64,000 bases of DNA from Methylomonas koyamae (GTDB taxonomy: Bacteria; Pseudomonadota; Gammaproteobacteria; Methylococcales; Methylomonadaceae): positions 806,001-870,000 of the forward strand of contig NZ_AP019777.1 of assembly GCF_019669905.1 (NCBI RefSeq). Direction: 5' to 3'. The notes below the pieces were generated by a model. It was not told the origin of the DNA. It searched no databases and saw only the letters and a list, made by a program, of their open reading frames with translations. Shown here in pieces: positions 8,619 to 17,846 of this stretch; the stretch's first letter is position 1, and every line of letters begins with the position of its first letter. The position numbers were made by a program, and so were the translations under genes.

Positions 8619-10454
8619 ATGTTTAGAATGCTGATATTGGCCGTATTGTGCACTTTCGGCCCGGAGGGGTTTTCTGTCCGGGCTCAGCCCGCGGCGCTGG
8701 CGGGTGGGGACGATATCCAGGTGTTGATAGACGTCTCCGGCAGCATGAAACAAAACGATCCGGATAATCTGCGGATCGAAGCCGGCCGCTTGCTGGTCGA
8801 ATTGTTGCCGGAGGGTAGCCGCACCGGTTTGTGGTTGTTTGCCGAAAAGACGGTGCCGCTGATCGCCAGCGATAAAGTCGATGCGGCCTGGAAACAACAA
8901 GCCGGTAAAGCGTTGGCCAACATACATTCCCGCGGGCTCTACACCCACATCGAAGATGCGATCCGCACCGCGCTCAGCCAAGGCTTCAAAGGCTCCGGCC
9001 GCAAACACCTGATCCTATTGACCGACGGCTTCGTCGACATTTCCAAGGACATCATGCAAAGCGCCGATTCGCGCGAGCGCATTCTCAGCGAGTGGATTCC
9101 TAAGCTGCAACAGCAAGACATCCAGGTGCAGACCGTTGCCCTGTCCGACCAGGCCGACAAGGAACTGCTGGAAAAGCTGGCATTCGAGACCGGCGGGTGG
9201 GCCGAAGTGGCGCAGTCGGCCGACAGCTTGCAGCGCTCGTTTTTGAAAATGGCGCAGAAAGCGGCGCCGAAAACCACGCTACCGTTACGCAACAACAAAT
9301 TCGACGTCGATGCCGGCGTCCGGGAGTTTTCGATCCTGGTCTTCAAAACCGCGCATGCGGCGCCGACCCAACTGGTCATGCCGGACGGCAATAAACTGGC
9401 CAAGCAGACCATGGCGGCCAACGTGTCGTGGCTGGAAAGCCGGAATTACGATCTGATTACCGTCAGGCAACCGGCGGTGGGCGAGTGGGGTTTGTTGGCC
9501 GAGGTGGATCCGGACAACCAAGTCATGATAGTCACCGACTTGAAACTGCAACTCAGCGAAATTCCGAATTTCGTCGGCGAACAAGAGGCGGTGGCGATCG
9601 AGGCGCACTTTACCGACCGCGACCGGTTGATCACCCGTGCCGATTTCCTCGGCATGTTGAGCTTGGAAGTCGGTTTGGACCAACAGGCGCCGCTGAAAAT
9701 GGCGCCAGCCGGGAAACCCGGTTTTTTTCAACAAAGCCTGAACGGGTTGGCACTCGGCAAGCACAGCCTGAAAATACTCGCCGACGGCAAAACCTTCAAA
9801 CGCGAAATCATCAGCGAGATTCAGGTGGTGGCCGCGCCGATTAGCGTGGCGCGCGAGATCGATGCCGCGCAGCGCCGGGTGCGGCTGCTGTTGAAGCCGG
9901 ATCTGGCGGTGGTGGATCCGGCCGGAATGGTGGTCAATGCTCAGGTCAGCCGCGACGGCAAGCCGCCGGAAACGCATGTGGCTACTGAAAAAGACGGAAT
10001 TTGGCAATTGGAGTTGGCCGAATTGCCGCCAGCGGCGATCACCAAGGTGGGCTTTAACGTGATGGCCAAGGACCGTAATGGCAAACCGTTGGCACCGGCC
10101 GTCAAACCGCTAACCATAGACGATAGCTGGTTCCAACCCGCCGAGCCGCCGGCCGGCGCCGCTGTGCATGCCGCCGAGCATGGGGAGCATGTGCAGCATG
10201 ATGCGGTCGCGGCGGCTGCAGCCGAGAGCGGCCATGAGCCGGCGGCGGAACACCCATCTGCGGAATCTCCGCCGGCAGCGCATGCGCCGCCGGAGCAACC
10301 GCATACGCCGGCTGAACCGACCAATTGGTGGCTGGTCGGCGGAATTTTGTTGGCAATTAACCTGTTATTTGGGGTGGGCGGCTTTTTTATCCACCGTTAT
10401 CTGAAAAAATCCGAGGCGGAACAGCATCAACGCTTGTTGGAGAGATTGTCATGA
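8619..10454 (+). CDS. Membrane-anchored von Willebrand factor A protein (TIGR03503-like)
   Basis: A 611-residue protein with an N-terminal signal sequence, a VWA domain carrying a full MIDAS motif (DVSGSMKQND near residues 38-47, later LLTDGFVD), a middle beta-rich region, a Pro/Ala/His/Glu-rich linker (about 505-565) and one transmembrane helix near 566-592 with a short positively charged tail inside. The bulk is therefore predicted to be periplasmic. It resembles the TIGR03503 family by memory. Its stop overlaps the next start (ATGA), and two more membrane-anchored proteins follow, so the three probably form a complex. No ligand or reaction can be read from the sequence. Confidence 0.82.
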   Translation: MFRMLILAVLCTFGPEGFSVRAQPAALAGGDDIQVLIDVSGSMKQNDPDNLRIEAGRLLVELLPEGSRTGLWLFAEKTVPLIASDKVDAAWKQQAGKALANIHSRGLYTHIEDAIRTALSQGFKGSGRKHLILLTDGFVDISKDIMQSADSRERILSEWIPKLQQQDIQVQTVALSDQADKELLEKLAFETGGWAEVAQSADSLQRSFLKMAQKAAPKTTLPLRNNKFDVDAGVREFSILVFKTAHAAPTQLVMPDGNKLAKQTMAANVSWLESRNYDLITVRQPAVGEWGLLAEVDPDNQVMIVTDLKLQLSEIPNFVGEQEAVAIEAHFTDRDRLITRADFLGMLSLEVGLDQQAPLKMAPAGKPGFFQQSLNGLALGKHSLKILADGKTFKREIISEIQVVAAPISVAREIDAAQRRVRLLLKPDLAVVDPAGMVVNAQVSRDGKPPETHVATEKDGIWQLELAELPPAAITKVGFNVMAKDRNGKPLAPAVKPLTIDDSWFQPAEPPAGAAVHAAEHGEHVQHDAVAAAAAESGHEPAAEHPSAESPPAAHAPPEQPHTPAEPTNWWLVGGILLAINLLFGVGGFFIHRYLKKSEAEQHQRLLERLS

Positions 10455-11092
10455 ATTCGTTCGATTCGGTAATGGTGATATTGGCGGCGGAAGCCTTGGC
10501 GGTTTTGACGTTGCTGGCAATTGCGCTGTTTTGTTTTTCCCGCAACCGAAAAGGCAAGGAAATAGCCGAAATCGACCGCTTTATCAACGATCTGGAGGAC
10601 CACTCCTTCGAAAAGGGCGAACGCCTGCAGCAATTCATCGGCGAAAATTGCAGTTTGAGCGAAGCGGAAATCGAAAGCGTGTTGCAGCAAGTCAGCGCCT
10701 CGGAGCGGGCTTTGCTGCAGGATATCATCCGGCTGTTTCTGAAGCGGGAAATGGCTTTGTTGCAAGGGATAGAACAGCGCATCGAGCAATTGGCCGAACC
10801 TTACCAAAATCTGGTCACCAATGCCGGCCACGGCCAGCAACCGCCCGTCAGCCATGAAAACGAAGACCTGGCGCAAAAGCAGGCCGGCCTGGAACGGGTC
10901 AACCAGCAACTGGTGCGCCAACTCGATACCGCGATGAAAACCATAGACGAAATGTCGGCCGAATATACCCGCGTGTTCAGCGGCAACCAAACCGCGTTGG
11001 AACTGGAAAACAGCAGTAAAAAGATGATGCAGATATTTGTCGACGCCGAACGGGCGCTACGCGCCGACCTGACGGAAATGGAGCGGCGATGA
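10451..11092 (+). CDS. Membrane-anchored coiled-coil protein, unknown
   Basis: A 213-residue protein not recognised by family. A single N-terminal transmembrane helix (about residues 8-28) is followed by KG and a cytoplasmic, highly charged, helix-rich region. Glu/Gln-rich heptad-like stretches run from about 40 to 110 and again from 135 to 213, suggesting coiled coil. The start overlaps the VWA gene's stop in ATGA, and its own stop overlaps the next gene in ATGA, so translation of the three genes is coupled. It may be a structural partner of the VWA protein. Confidence 0.75.
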   Translation: MNSFDSVMVILAAEALAVLTLLAIALFCFSRNRKGKEIAEIDRFINDLEDHSFEKGERLQQFIGENCSLSEAEIESVLQQVSASERALLQDIIRLFLKREMALLQGIEQRIEQLAEPYQNLVTNAGHGQQPPVSHENEDLAQKQAGLERVNQQLVRQLDTAMKTIDEMSAEYTRVFSGNQTALELENSSKKMMQIFVDAERALRADLTEMERR

Positions 11093-11577
11093 ATTCAACC
11101 TGGATCATCCTGATTTTGGCCAATACGCTGGCTGTCAGCTTGATCGCGTTGGCCGTGCTGCTATTGGCCCGCGGCCGGGAAAAGAAACGGCGGCAGGCCG
11201 AAATCGAGGAATTGCTGGCCGAAATCAAGGATAGGCAGGAGCGGCGCGGCGATAGGCTGCAGTTGGCCCTGATCGAAAAATACCGTTTCGGCGAGGAAGC
11301 AGCACATAGCGTCGCCGACGTGTTGATGCTGGCCGAAAAGCAGTTCCTGTACCAGTTCGTCGAACAATTGCTCGGCCGGCAGCCGCTGGCCGGCTGTTAC
11401 CGGAATCTGTGCGATTTGTTGGACAGCTATCTGAACGGTGCGTTGGCTGCTGCCCATTCGTCGGCAAACGCGGCCGCACCATCGGCCGCCGAGCCGGCGG
11501 CCGGCAACGCCGCAGCGGCTGCGGGCGCCGAAACCGAGCTGCCGCCGCCTCCGGACTGGGGCGACGTGTTCGACTGA
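11089..11577 (+). CDS. Membrane-anchored small protein, unknown; third gene of the VWA operon
   Basis: A 162-residue protein built like the gene before it: an N-terminal transmembrane helix (about 5-25), a basic stop-transfer stretch (RGREKKRRQ), a charged helical region with EIEELLAEIKDRQERRGDR, then an Ala-rich low-complexity tail ending ELPPPPDWGDVFD. It and the preceding gene share the layout TM helix, EI-E-x-L/I, 'RGDRLQ/KGERLQ', so they look like distant paralogues. The stop lies 3 bases from the convergent glgX stop. Function unknown. Confidence 0.72.
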   Translation: MNSTWIILILANTLAVSLIALAVLLLARGREKKRRQAEIEELLAEIKDRQERRGDRLQLALIEKYRFGEEAAHSVADVLMLAEKQFLYQFVEQLLGRQPLAGCYRNLCDLLDSYLNGALAAAHSSANAAAPSAAEPAAGNAAAAAGAETELPPPPDWGDVFD

Positions 11578-11580
11578 ACC

Positions 11581-13758
11581 TCAGACCGCGCTGTCGGCGA
11601 GTTTGAGGCCGGTGAATTTGCTGAAAAAATGCGCGGAAAGTTTGGACAGGCTATCGCCGCCGGCCAGTTCCTGTTTCGCGTTCTCGAATACCACCACCGA
11701 ATGCGGTTCGACCGCGTAACGGTTTTCCGCCACCGGTTTCTGCTCGGCCGGATCGATAATGTCCTGCCCCGGTTTCTGCGCGGTATCGACCGCCAAGCGC
11801 CAGACCCGTTCCGGGATTGGCGGCAATGCCATCGCGTGGCGTTGGTCCGACATGTTCAGAATCACGTGCAGATCGGCCTCTTCCTTGGCCAGCGCAGTCA
11901 ACGTGAAAGCCAGTATCCGCGTCTCCGGATCGTCCCAGCGCGGCGGCTGCTCGACTTGCAAGCCATGCCAGACGATATCCGGCATGTTGCGTTCCTCCAA
12001 GATTTCTCCGGTCAAAAATCGCCGCCGCATCAACGACGTGTGGCGTTTGCGCAAACGGATCATCTGCTGCACGAAGTGCAGCACGTCGGCGTTTTCCTTG
12101 GCTTTTTCCCAATTCAACCAGCTTAGCTCGTTGTCCTGGCAATAACAGTTGTTGTTGCCTTGTTGGGTGTGCAGGATTTCGTCGCCGGCCAGTAACATCG
12201 GCACGCCGTGGCTCAGCAGCAGTATGGCAAAGGCGTTTTTGACGCGTTTGCGGCGCAAGGCCTGGATGGCCGGGTCCCGGGTTGGGCCTTCCATTCCGCA
12301 GTTGCTGCTGAGATTGTTGTTACAGCCGTCGCGATTGTTTTCGCCGTTGGCGGCATTATGCTTTTCGTTGTAGCTGAACAGGTCGTTCAGCGTAAAGCCG
12401 TCGTGGCAGGTGACGAAGTTAATACCGCTGATCGGCAACCGGTGCTGGTGTTGGTACAAGTCGCTACTGCCGCAGATGCGGGTGGCGACCTCGCTGATGA
12501 TGCCGGAGTCGCCGCGCACGAAGCGGCGGATCACGTCGCGGTAGCGGCCGTTCCATTCGCCCCAGCGGTAGCCGGGGAAATTGCCGACCTGGTACAGGCC
12601 GGAGGCGTCCCAGGCTTCGGCGATCAATTTGGTTCTGGCCAATTGCTCCGATAACTCGATACCCCAGACCAGCGGCGGGTCCTGCAACACGCTGCCGTCT
12701 TCGCCGCGGGCCAGCGCGCTGGCCAGATCGAAACGAAACCCGTCGACGTGCATTTCCCTGACCCAATATTCCAGGCAACTGATAATGAAGTTGCTGACCA
12801 GCGGATGGTTGGCGTTGACGGTGTTGCCGCAGCCAGTGTAGTCGTGAAAGATGCGCTTGTCGTGTTTGTCGGTCAGGTAGAAGCTGTTGCCGGTAATGCC
12901 CTTGAAATTGATGACCGGGCCGTCGGCGCCGGCTTCGGAGGTGTGGTTGAACACGACGTCCATGATCACGCCGATGCCGGCCTTATGCAGCGCTTTGACC
13001 AGGTCGCGGAATTCGCGGAGATGGGTACCTTGTTCCGGCGTCACGCAATAACCCGGATGCGGGCTGAAAAAACTGTGGGTGCTGTAACCCCAGTAGTTTT
13101 TCAGGCCCAGATCGGAGGTGTGCGGCGGTACGTCCTGTTCGTCGAACGCCATGACCGGCAGTAACTCGACGTGGGTGATGCCCAGCTTGGACAAGTAAGG
13201 GACTTTTTCGATCAGGCCGGCAAAGGTGCCGGGATGTTTGACCTTGGCCGACGGATGGCGGGTAAAGCCGCCGACGTGCAATTCGTAAATGATGGCTTTT
13301 TCGCTGCGGATCGCCAGCGGCGTATCGCCTTCCCAGTCGTAGCGGTCGTCGACTACCACCGCACGCATCGCATGGGTGCTGTTGTCGCCGGGCAGGCAGG
13401 CGGCGGCGCGTTGCCAGAGCTTGTCGCTGACCGCCCGCGCCCACGGGTCCAGCAGCAGTTTGTCCTTGTCGAAGCGCAAACCGGTTTCGCGGGTATTGCT
13501 CGGGCCGTCGATGCGCCAGGCGTACCAAGTGCCGGTCGGCAAGCCCTCGACGAATACGTGCCAGGAAAAAAAAGTGTGGTGCTTGTCTTTGCGCAGGGCA
13601 ATGACTTGAAACGGTTCCGGACTCTCGTTGCTGGAGAACAACAGTAATTCGACGTGAGTGGCATGCCGGCTAGAGATGGAAAAATTCACGCCGTTTTCGC
13701 TGGCTTTGGCGCCATGCGGATAGGGACTCCCTGACTTTAAACTGTATGGTTTGCGCAT
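11581..13758 (-). CDS. glgX: Glycogen debranching enzyme
   Basis: A 725-residue cytoplasmic GH13 enzyme that cuts alpha-1,6 branches of glycogen limit dextrin. In order: an N-terminal CBM48-type domain (SPYPHGAKASENGVNFSI), IYELHVGGFTRHPS, DVVFNHTSEAG, the nucleophile segment DGFRFDLAS, the acid/base region LIAEAWDASG and CHDGFTLND. The length matches GlgX/TreX (about 650-750). It faces away from the DUF4912/GH57 branching cluster across a 181-base divergent gap and so likely belongs to the same glycogen locus. Confidence 0.94.
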   Translation of the reverse strand: MRKPYSLKSGSPYPHGAKASENGVNFSISSRHATHVELLLFSSNESPEPFQVIALRKDKHHTFFSWHVFVEGLPTGTWYAWRIDGPSNTRETGLRFDKDKLLLDPWARAVSDKLWQRAAACLPGDNSTHAMRAVVVDDRYDWEGDTPLAIRSEKAIIYELHVGGFTRHPSAKVKHPGTFAGLIEKVPYLSKLGITHVELLPVMAFDEQDVPPHTSDLGLKNYWGYSTHSFFSPHPGYCVTPEQGTHLREFRDLVKALHKAGIGVIMDVVFNHTSEAGADGPVINFKGITGNSFYLTDKHDKRIFHDYTGCGNTVNANHPLVSNFIISCLEYWVREMHVDGFRFDLASALARGEDGSVLQDPPLVWGIELSEQLARTKLIAEAWDASGLYQVGNFPGYRWGEWNGRYRDVIRRFVRGDSGIISEVATRICGSSDLYQHQHRLPISGINFVTCHDGFTLNDLFSYNEKHNAANGENNRDGCNNNLSSNCGMEGPTRDPAIQALRRKRVKNAFAILLLSHGVPMLLAGDEILHTQQGNNNCYCQDNELSWLNWEKAKENADVLHFVQQMIRLRKRHTSLMRRRFLTGEILEERNMPDIVWHGLQVEQPPRWDDPETRILAFTLTALAKEEADLHVILNMSDQRHAMALPPIPERVWRLAVDTAQKPGQDIIDPAEQKPVAENRYAVEPHSVVVFENAKQELAGGDSLSKLSAHFFSKFTGLKLADSAV

Positions 13759-13939
13759 GCCCTTTGCCGAAAAACTTGGATGCCTTGATTTTACTGCAAA
13801 TCGTAGGTGCAGGCCTACGCCTTGCGTAAATATTCGACAACGGTTAGAGTCTTATTAGGGCGGCTTTGCGAAGGGCCGCACCAGCGCGCGCCCGCGGTCC
13901 GCGCCCAAATTTCCGCTAAACGTATCTTTAACATCGCCA

Positions 13940-14650
13940 ATGGCTTCTTCCCGGTCAACTTCTGAGTCTCGCCTGCAGCTTTCTGCCGAGGAGATGCGGG
14001 ATATCAGCCTGGAGATCAGCCGCGGTTTCGCCCCGCGCCGGTTCAGGGCCGGCGGCAGAGCGGCCACCTCCGGATTTTCGCCGCAGGAGTTGTTCAACAT
14101 CAGCCAGCAAATCAGCCGAGAATTCGCGCCGCGGGCCGATGCGCGGGCGCCGGGTGCACCCAGTCTGGTGCTGTTGCCGGTCGACCCGCGCCGCTTGCAC
14201 GCCTATTGGCAATTGCCCGAACCGCCGCGGTTGGTGCCGGCCGATGAGCCCACCGAATCGCCCGCGGCGGCCGAGCCGGGCTTGACCCTGCGGATTTACC
14301 GGCAAGCGGAAGCCGCCGACAGCGGAAAGGATCAGGCCGAAACCCGGCCGGCGTGGTTCGACCTGCCGGTCAGCGGCCAGAGCAGCCAGCAGCGAATCGC
14401 GTTACCCGAGCAACTGGCGACTGCCGCCGGTTATTACCAGGCGGCCATCGGCCATCTGGACCAGTATAAGGAGTTTACCGCTTTGGCTTATTCCAATCCG
14501 GCCGCCGTGGCCGAAGTTGCTGACGCGGCCGGCGAGTGGCTACCGCCTGCCATCGCCCAATTTGTGATGCCGGCCGGGGCCGGTTCCTTGCCTTCCCTGG
14601 CCGGTTCGTCCGCCGGTTCGGCTGTTTTGGCCTGCTCCGAGCATGAATAA
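13940..14650 (+). CDS. DUF4912-domain protein with a duplicated N-terminal motif
   Basis: A 236-residue protein. The core VLLPVDPRRLHAYWQL (from about residue 77) is the DUF4912 signature, a beta-sandwich domain often encoded beside GH57 branching enzymes. Before it, a 21-residue motif occurs twice: residues 14-34 (LSAEEM..ISLEISRGFAPR) and 46-66 (FSPQEL..ISQQISREFAPR). The last 8 bases overlap the GH57 start, so the two are co-translated. I infer a carbohydrate- or enzyme-binding accessory role in glycogen synthesis. The repeated motif may be a docking segment. Confidence 0.83.
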   Translation: MASSRSTSESRLQLSAEEMRDISLEISRGFAPRRFRAGGRAATSGFSPQELFNISQQISREFAPRADARAPGAPSLVLLPVDPRRLHAYWQLPEPPRLVPADEPTESPAAAEPGLTLRIYRQAEAADSGKDQAETRPAWFDLPVSGQSSQQRIALPEQLATAAGYYQAAIGHLDQYKEFTALAYSNPAAVAEVADAAGEWLPPAIAQFVMPAGAGSLPSLAGSSAGSAVLACSEHE

Positions 14651-16229
14651 CGGCTATCTTGCCATCGTTTTGCACGCGCACCTGCCGTACGTGCACCATC
14701 CCGAGCACGACAGTTTTTTCGAAGAAAACTGGCTGTTCGAGGCGATCAGCGAATGTTATCTGCCGCTATTGGCCATGTTGGAGCGTCTGCGCTACGACCG
14801 GGTGGCGTACCGGCTAACCTTGTCGCTATCGCCGACGTTGATGGCGATGTTGCGCAATCCGTTGCTGCAAAACCGGTTTTTGCGCTATATGCGCGGCCGG
14901 GTGGAACTGGCCGAGCGCGAGGTCGAACGGACCCGGCGCTTGCCGCAGTTCCACGCCCTGGCGCAGCATTATCTGCAATTGTTTCAAGACAACTTGCACG
15001 ACTACCAGCAACGCTACCAGTGCGATCTGCTCGCGGCGTTTCAGCGCCACCATAGCGGCGGCCGGCTGGAATTGATCACCACGGCGGCGACCCACGGTTA
15101 CTTGCCGCTGCTGAACGTCAACCCCGCCTCCGTGCGCAATCAGATCGGCGTCGGCGTCGACAGCTTTCGGGCCCAATTCGGTTTTGCGCCGCACGGTTTC
15201 TGGCTGCCGGAATGCGGCTACTATCCGGGGCTGGAGCAGACGTTGAAGGCGGAGGGGATCGATTATTTCTTTCTGGAAAGCCACGCGCTGCTCAACGCCG
15301 ACCGTCGGCCGCAATTCGGCGTATACGCGCCGGTCGATTGCGGCGGAATTGCCGCCTTCGGCCGCGATCCGGCCGCGTCGCATCAAGTTTGGAGTGCCGA
15401 ATCCGGCTACCCCGGCGACGGCGATTACCGCGAATATTACCGGGATATCGGTTTCGATTTGCCGCTGGAATACATCGCGCCCTACATCCTCGACGGCGAG
15501 ACCCGGATCAACACCGGCATCAAATATTACCGGATTACCGGCGGCAAGCAGCCCAAACAGGTGTATCAGCCGGAATTGGCCAAGTTGAAATTGCGCCAGC
15601 ACGCCGCGGATTTCATCGCCAGCCGCCAACGGCAGATCGACGCCTTGGCCGCGGAAATGCGGCAGCCGCCTATCGTGGTGGCGCCTTACGATGCCGAGCT
15701 GTTCGGCCATTGGTGGTTCGAAGGGCCGTTGTGGCTGGAGCAAGTGCTGCGTTTGGCGGCCGGCGCCGACAACGGCGTGCAAACCGTCAGTTGCGGCGAT
15801 TACCTGCAATTGCCGTTGCCGCGCCAGCCTGCGCTGCCGGCTGCATCCAGTTGGGGCGAGCACGGCTATTCCGAATTTTGGTTGAACGAAAGCAACGACT
15901 GGATTTATCCGCTGTTGCATAAGGCCGCCGCCGAAATGGAAAAACTGGCGAGCGATTTGCGCGGCTTCCAGGTCAGCGACTTGCAGCGGCGGGCGCTGAA
16001 CCAAGCGGCGCGTTCGTTGCTGCTGGCCCAGGCTTCGGATTGGCCGTTTATCATGAAGGCCGGCACCACGATCGATTATGCGCGCAAACGCATCACCGAC
16101 CATTTGGCGCGCTTCAATTATTTGCACGATGCGATCCGTAAGAACCGGATCGACGAGCGCTATTTGACAGCGCTGGAAATCATGGACGATATTTTTCCGG
16201 ACATCGATTTTCGCGCCTATGCCGCCTAG
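14643..16229 (+). CDS. GH57 1,4-alpha-glucan branching-type enzyme (DUF1957 family)
   Basis: A 528-residue cytoplasmic protein. GH57 landmarks: HAHLPYVHHPEH at residues 11-22, GFWLPECGYYPG with the likely nucleophile E190, and APYDAELFGHWWFEGP with the likely acid/base D350. The C-terminal helical region (WPFIMKAGTTIDYA, YLHDAI) matches GH57 branching enzymes of about 520-530 residues. It would create alpha-1,6 branches in glycogen. It is coupled to the DUF4912 gene (8-base overlap) and followed after 65 bases by the CBM21 protein. Branching rather than amylase activity is inferred from length and architecture. Confidence 0.88.
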   Translation: MNNGYLAIVLHAHLPYVHHPEHDSFFEENWLFEAISECYLPLLAMLERLRYDRVAYRLTLSLSPTLMAMLRNPLLQNRFLRYMRGRVELAEREVERTRRLPQFHALAQHYLQLFQDNLHDYQQRYQCDLLAAFQRHHSGGRLELITTAATHGYLPLLNVNPASVRNQIGVGVDSFRAQFGFAPHGFWLPECGYYPGLEQTLKAEGIDYFFLESHALLNADRRPQFGVYAPVDCGGIAAFGRDPAASHQVWSAESGYPGDGDYREYYRDIGFDLPLEYIAPYILDGETRINTGIKYYRITGGKQPKQVYQPELAKLKLRQHAADFIASRQRQIDALAAEMRQPPIVVAPYDAELFGHWWFEGPLWLEQVLRLAAGADNGVQTVSCGDYLQLPLPRQPALPAASSWGEHGYSEFWLNESNDWIYPLLHKAAAEMEKLASDLRGFQVSDLQRRALNQAARSLLLAQASDWPFIMKAGTTIDYARKRITDHLARFNYLHDAIRKNRIDERYLTALEIMDDIFPDIDFRAYAA

Positions 16230-16294
16230 GCGGCCGGCCGCAAGGCCAAACCGGCGCCGGCTATCGCCGCGCCGGCCAACTCTCGGGAGGGACC

Positions 16295-17794
16295 ATGGAT
16301 AACATCCAGTTACTGTATGTCGCCAATACCGTTAGCGGTAAGGCTGCTGCCAGCACGCAGACTTTGCAGTTCTTGATCCGGGTGGCCAATCTCGGTTACG
16401 GCAAGACCGTAGAGGTGCATTGGGCCGGCGAAGACGGCGTCTGGCGCCGGGTGTTGGCCGATTATTGCGCCAGCGCCGGCGACGGCAGCGAGTATTGGCG
16501 GGCCGAGGTGGCGTTTCCGCGCCAGGCCAGGGCCGAATTGCCCGGCGACATCCATTTCGTTGCTCGGCTGGAACATGAAGGCTGCGAGTATTGGGATAAC
16601 AACGACGGTTGCCTAGACTACTTCTGCGCGGCCGGCAGCGGCGGCCGGATGACCGGAGTCATGCCGGTAGTGCCATTGAATCCGATGCAAGGCTTGGGTC
16701 CGGCGCAGCGTAACGTTCCGCTCAAATTCGCGGTCAATGCCGCACTGGCGGCGGAGAAAGTGACTGTGCATTGGACGCTGGACGATTGGCGCCACGTGCA
16801 CAAGACCAGCTGCCGGCTGCAATCCGGGAAGCGCTCCGCGACCCATGGCGGTTACGCCGGGCTGCATCCGGTGCAGCTTTGGAGCGCCAATCTGAAAGTC
16901 GAAGGTGCGTTCCGCCTGCAATACAGCATCTGCTGCGAGAGCGGGGAGCAAACCCTCTGGGATAACAATGCCGGCCGCAACTATCGGCTGAGCCGGGCGC
17001 CGCTGAAAGTGCTGATCCTGAATCTGCATTGCTACCAGGAAGACGACCAAGACCGCAAATTCTGGCAAATCGCCAAAGCCGTCGACGAACTCCAAGCCGA
17101 TGTGGTCTGTTTGCAGGAAGTGGCGGAACATTGGAACGACGGCCGCGGCGATTGGGCCTCCAATTCCGCCAATATCATCAACCGTCGCCTGAAAAAGCCG
17201 TTCCACCTGTACAGCGATTGGTCCCACCTGGGCTTCGATAAGTACCGGGAAGGGGTGGCGATTTTGAGCCGTTATCCGATCGAACGCCAGGAAGCCCGCT
17301 ACGTCTCCGACAGCAGCGATGCCTACAGTATCCATTCCCGCAAAGTGGTCGCCGCCTGCATCGATGTCCCTTGCATCGGCCCGATCGACGTATTTTCGGC
17401 GCATTTGAGCTGGTGGGACGACGGTTTCCCCGAACAATTCCAACGTTTGTCGGATTGGGCCGACAGCCGGCGCGGCGGCGAGGTTGCGGCGACTTTATTG
17501 TGCGGGGATTTCAATATCGCCGCCGGTTCGCTAGGCTATCGCCTGGTCGTCGATGGTCACCGCTACGAAGACCAGTATCTGGCGGCCAATGCCCCGGCCT
17601 TGTTTCAACAGATTTTCCGGGTCGACGATGCCCATTGGCGCGATCAGTTGGCGGACGACTACCGGATCGATTACGTGTTTATGAACAAAGACAGCGGATT
17701 GCGGGCGACCTCGGCGCGGGTATTATTCACCGAGCAGGATTACGGCCGGGTGTCCGACCATTGCGGCTATCTGCTGGAGTTCGAGCCGCTGTGA
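16295..17794 (+). CDS. Two CBM21 glycan-binding modules fused to an endonuclease/exonuclease/phosphatase domain
   Basis: A 499-residue protein without a signal peptide. Two CBM21-like modules are visible, about residues 20-112 and 140-232; each ends in the family hallmark WDNN.G..Y (W100-D101-N102-N103 and W222-D223-N224-N225). From about 236 to 499 lies an EEP-fold hydrolase: ILNLHCYQ, VVCLQEV (E275), SAHLSWW (H370), GDFN (404-407), DYVF and the terminal SDH (487-489). All expected metal and catalytic residues of that superfamily seem present. The glycan-binding part points to glycogen as an anchor; the hydrolase would act on a phosphoester. Strong GGGAGG precedes the start. It sits between the branching enzyme and the PLD-fold gene. 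Confidence 0.85.
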   Translation: MDNIQLLYVANTVSGKAAASTQTLQFLIRVANLGYGKTVEVHWAGEDGVWRRVLADYCASAGDGSEYWRAEVAFPRQARAELPGDIHFVARLEHEGCEYWDNNDGCLDYFCAAGSGGRMTGVMPVVPLNPMQGLGPAQRNVPLKFAVNAALAAEKVTVHWTLDDWRHVHKTSCRLQSGKRSATHGGYAGLHPVQLWSANLKVEGAFRLQYSICCESGEQTLWDNNAGRNYRLSRAPLKVLILNLHCYQEDDQDRKFWQIAKAVDELQADVVCLQEVAEHWNDGRGDWASNSANIINRRLKKPFHLYSDWSHLGFDKYREGVAILSRYPIERQEARYVSDSSDAYSIHSRKVVAACIDVPCIGPIDVFSAHLSWWDDGFPEQFQRLSDWADSRRGGEVAATLLCGDFNIAAGSLGYRLVVDGHRYEDQYLAANAPALFQQIFRVDDAHWRDQLADDYRIDYVFMNKDSGLRATSARVLFTEQDYGRVSDHCGYLLEFEPL

Positions 17795-17846
17795 CCGGCT
17801 CGAAGGTTAACCATGGATTTCAACGTGTGCGATTAGGCGAGCGAAC

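Noticed and set aside
11581..13758. Numerous long frames on the opposite strand of glgX and other GC-rich genes
   Set aside because: They are antisense shadows caused by high GC at third positions; the true genes show full motif sets.
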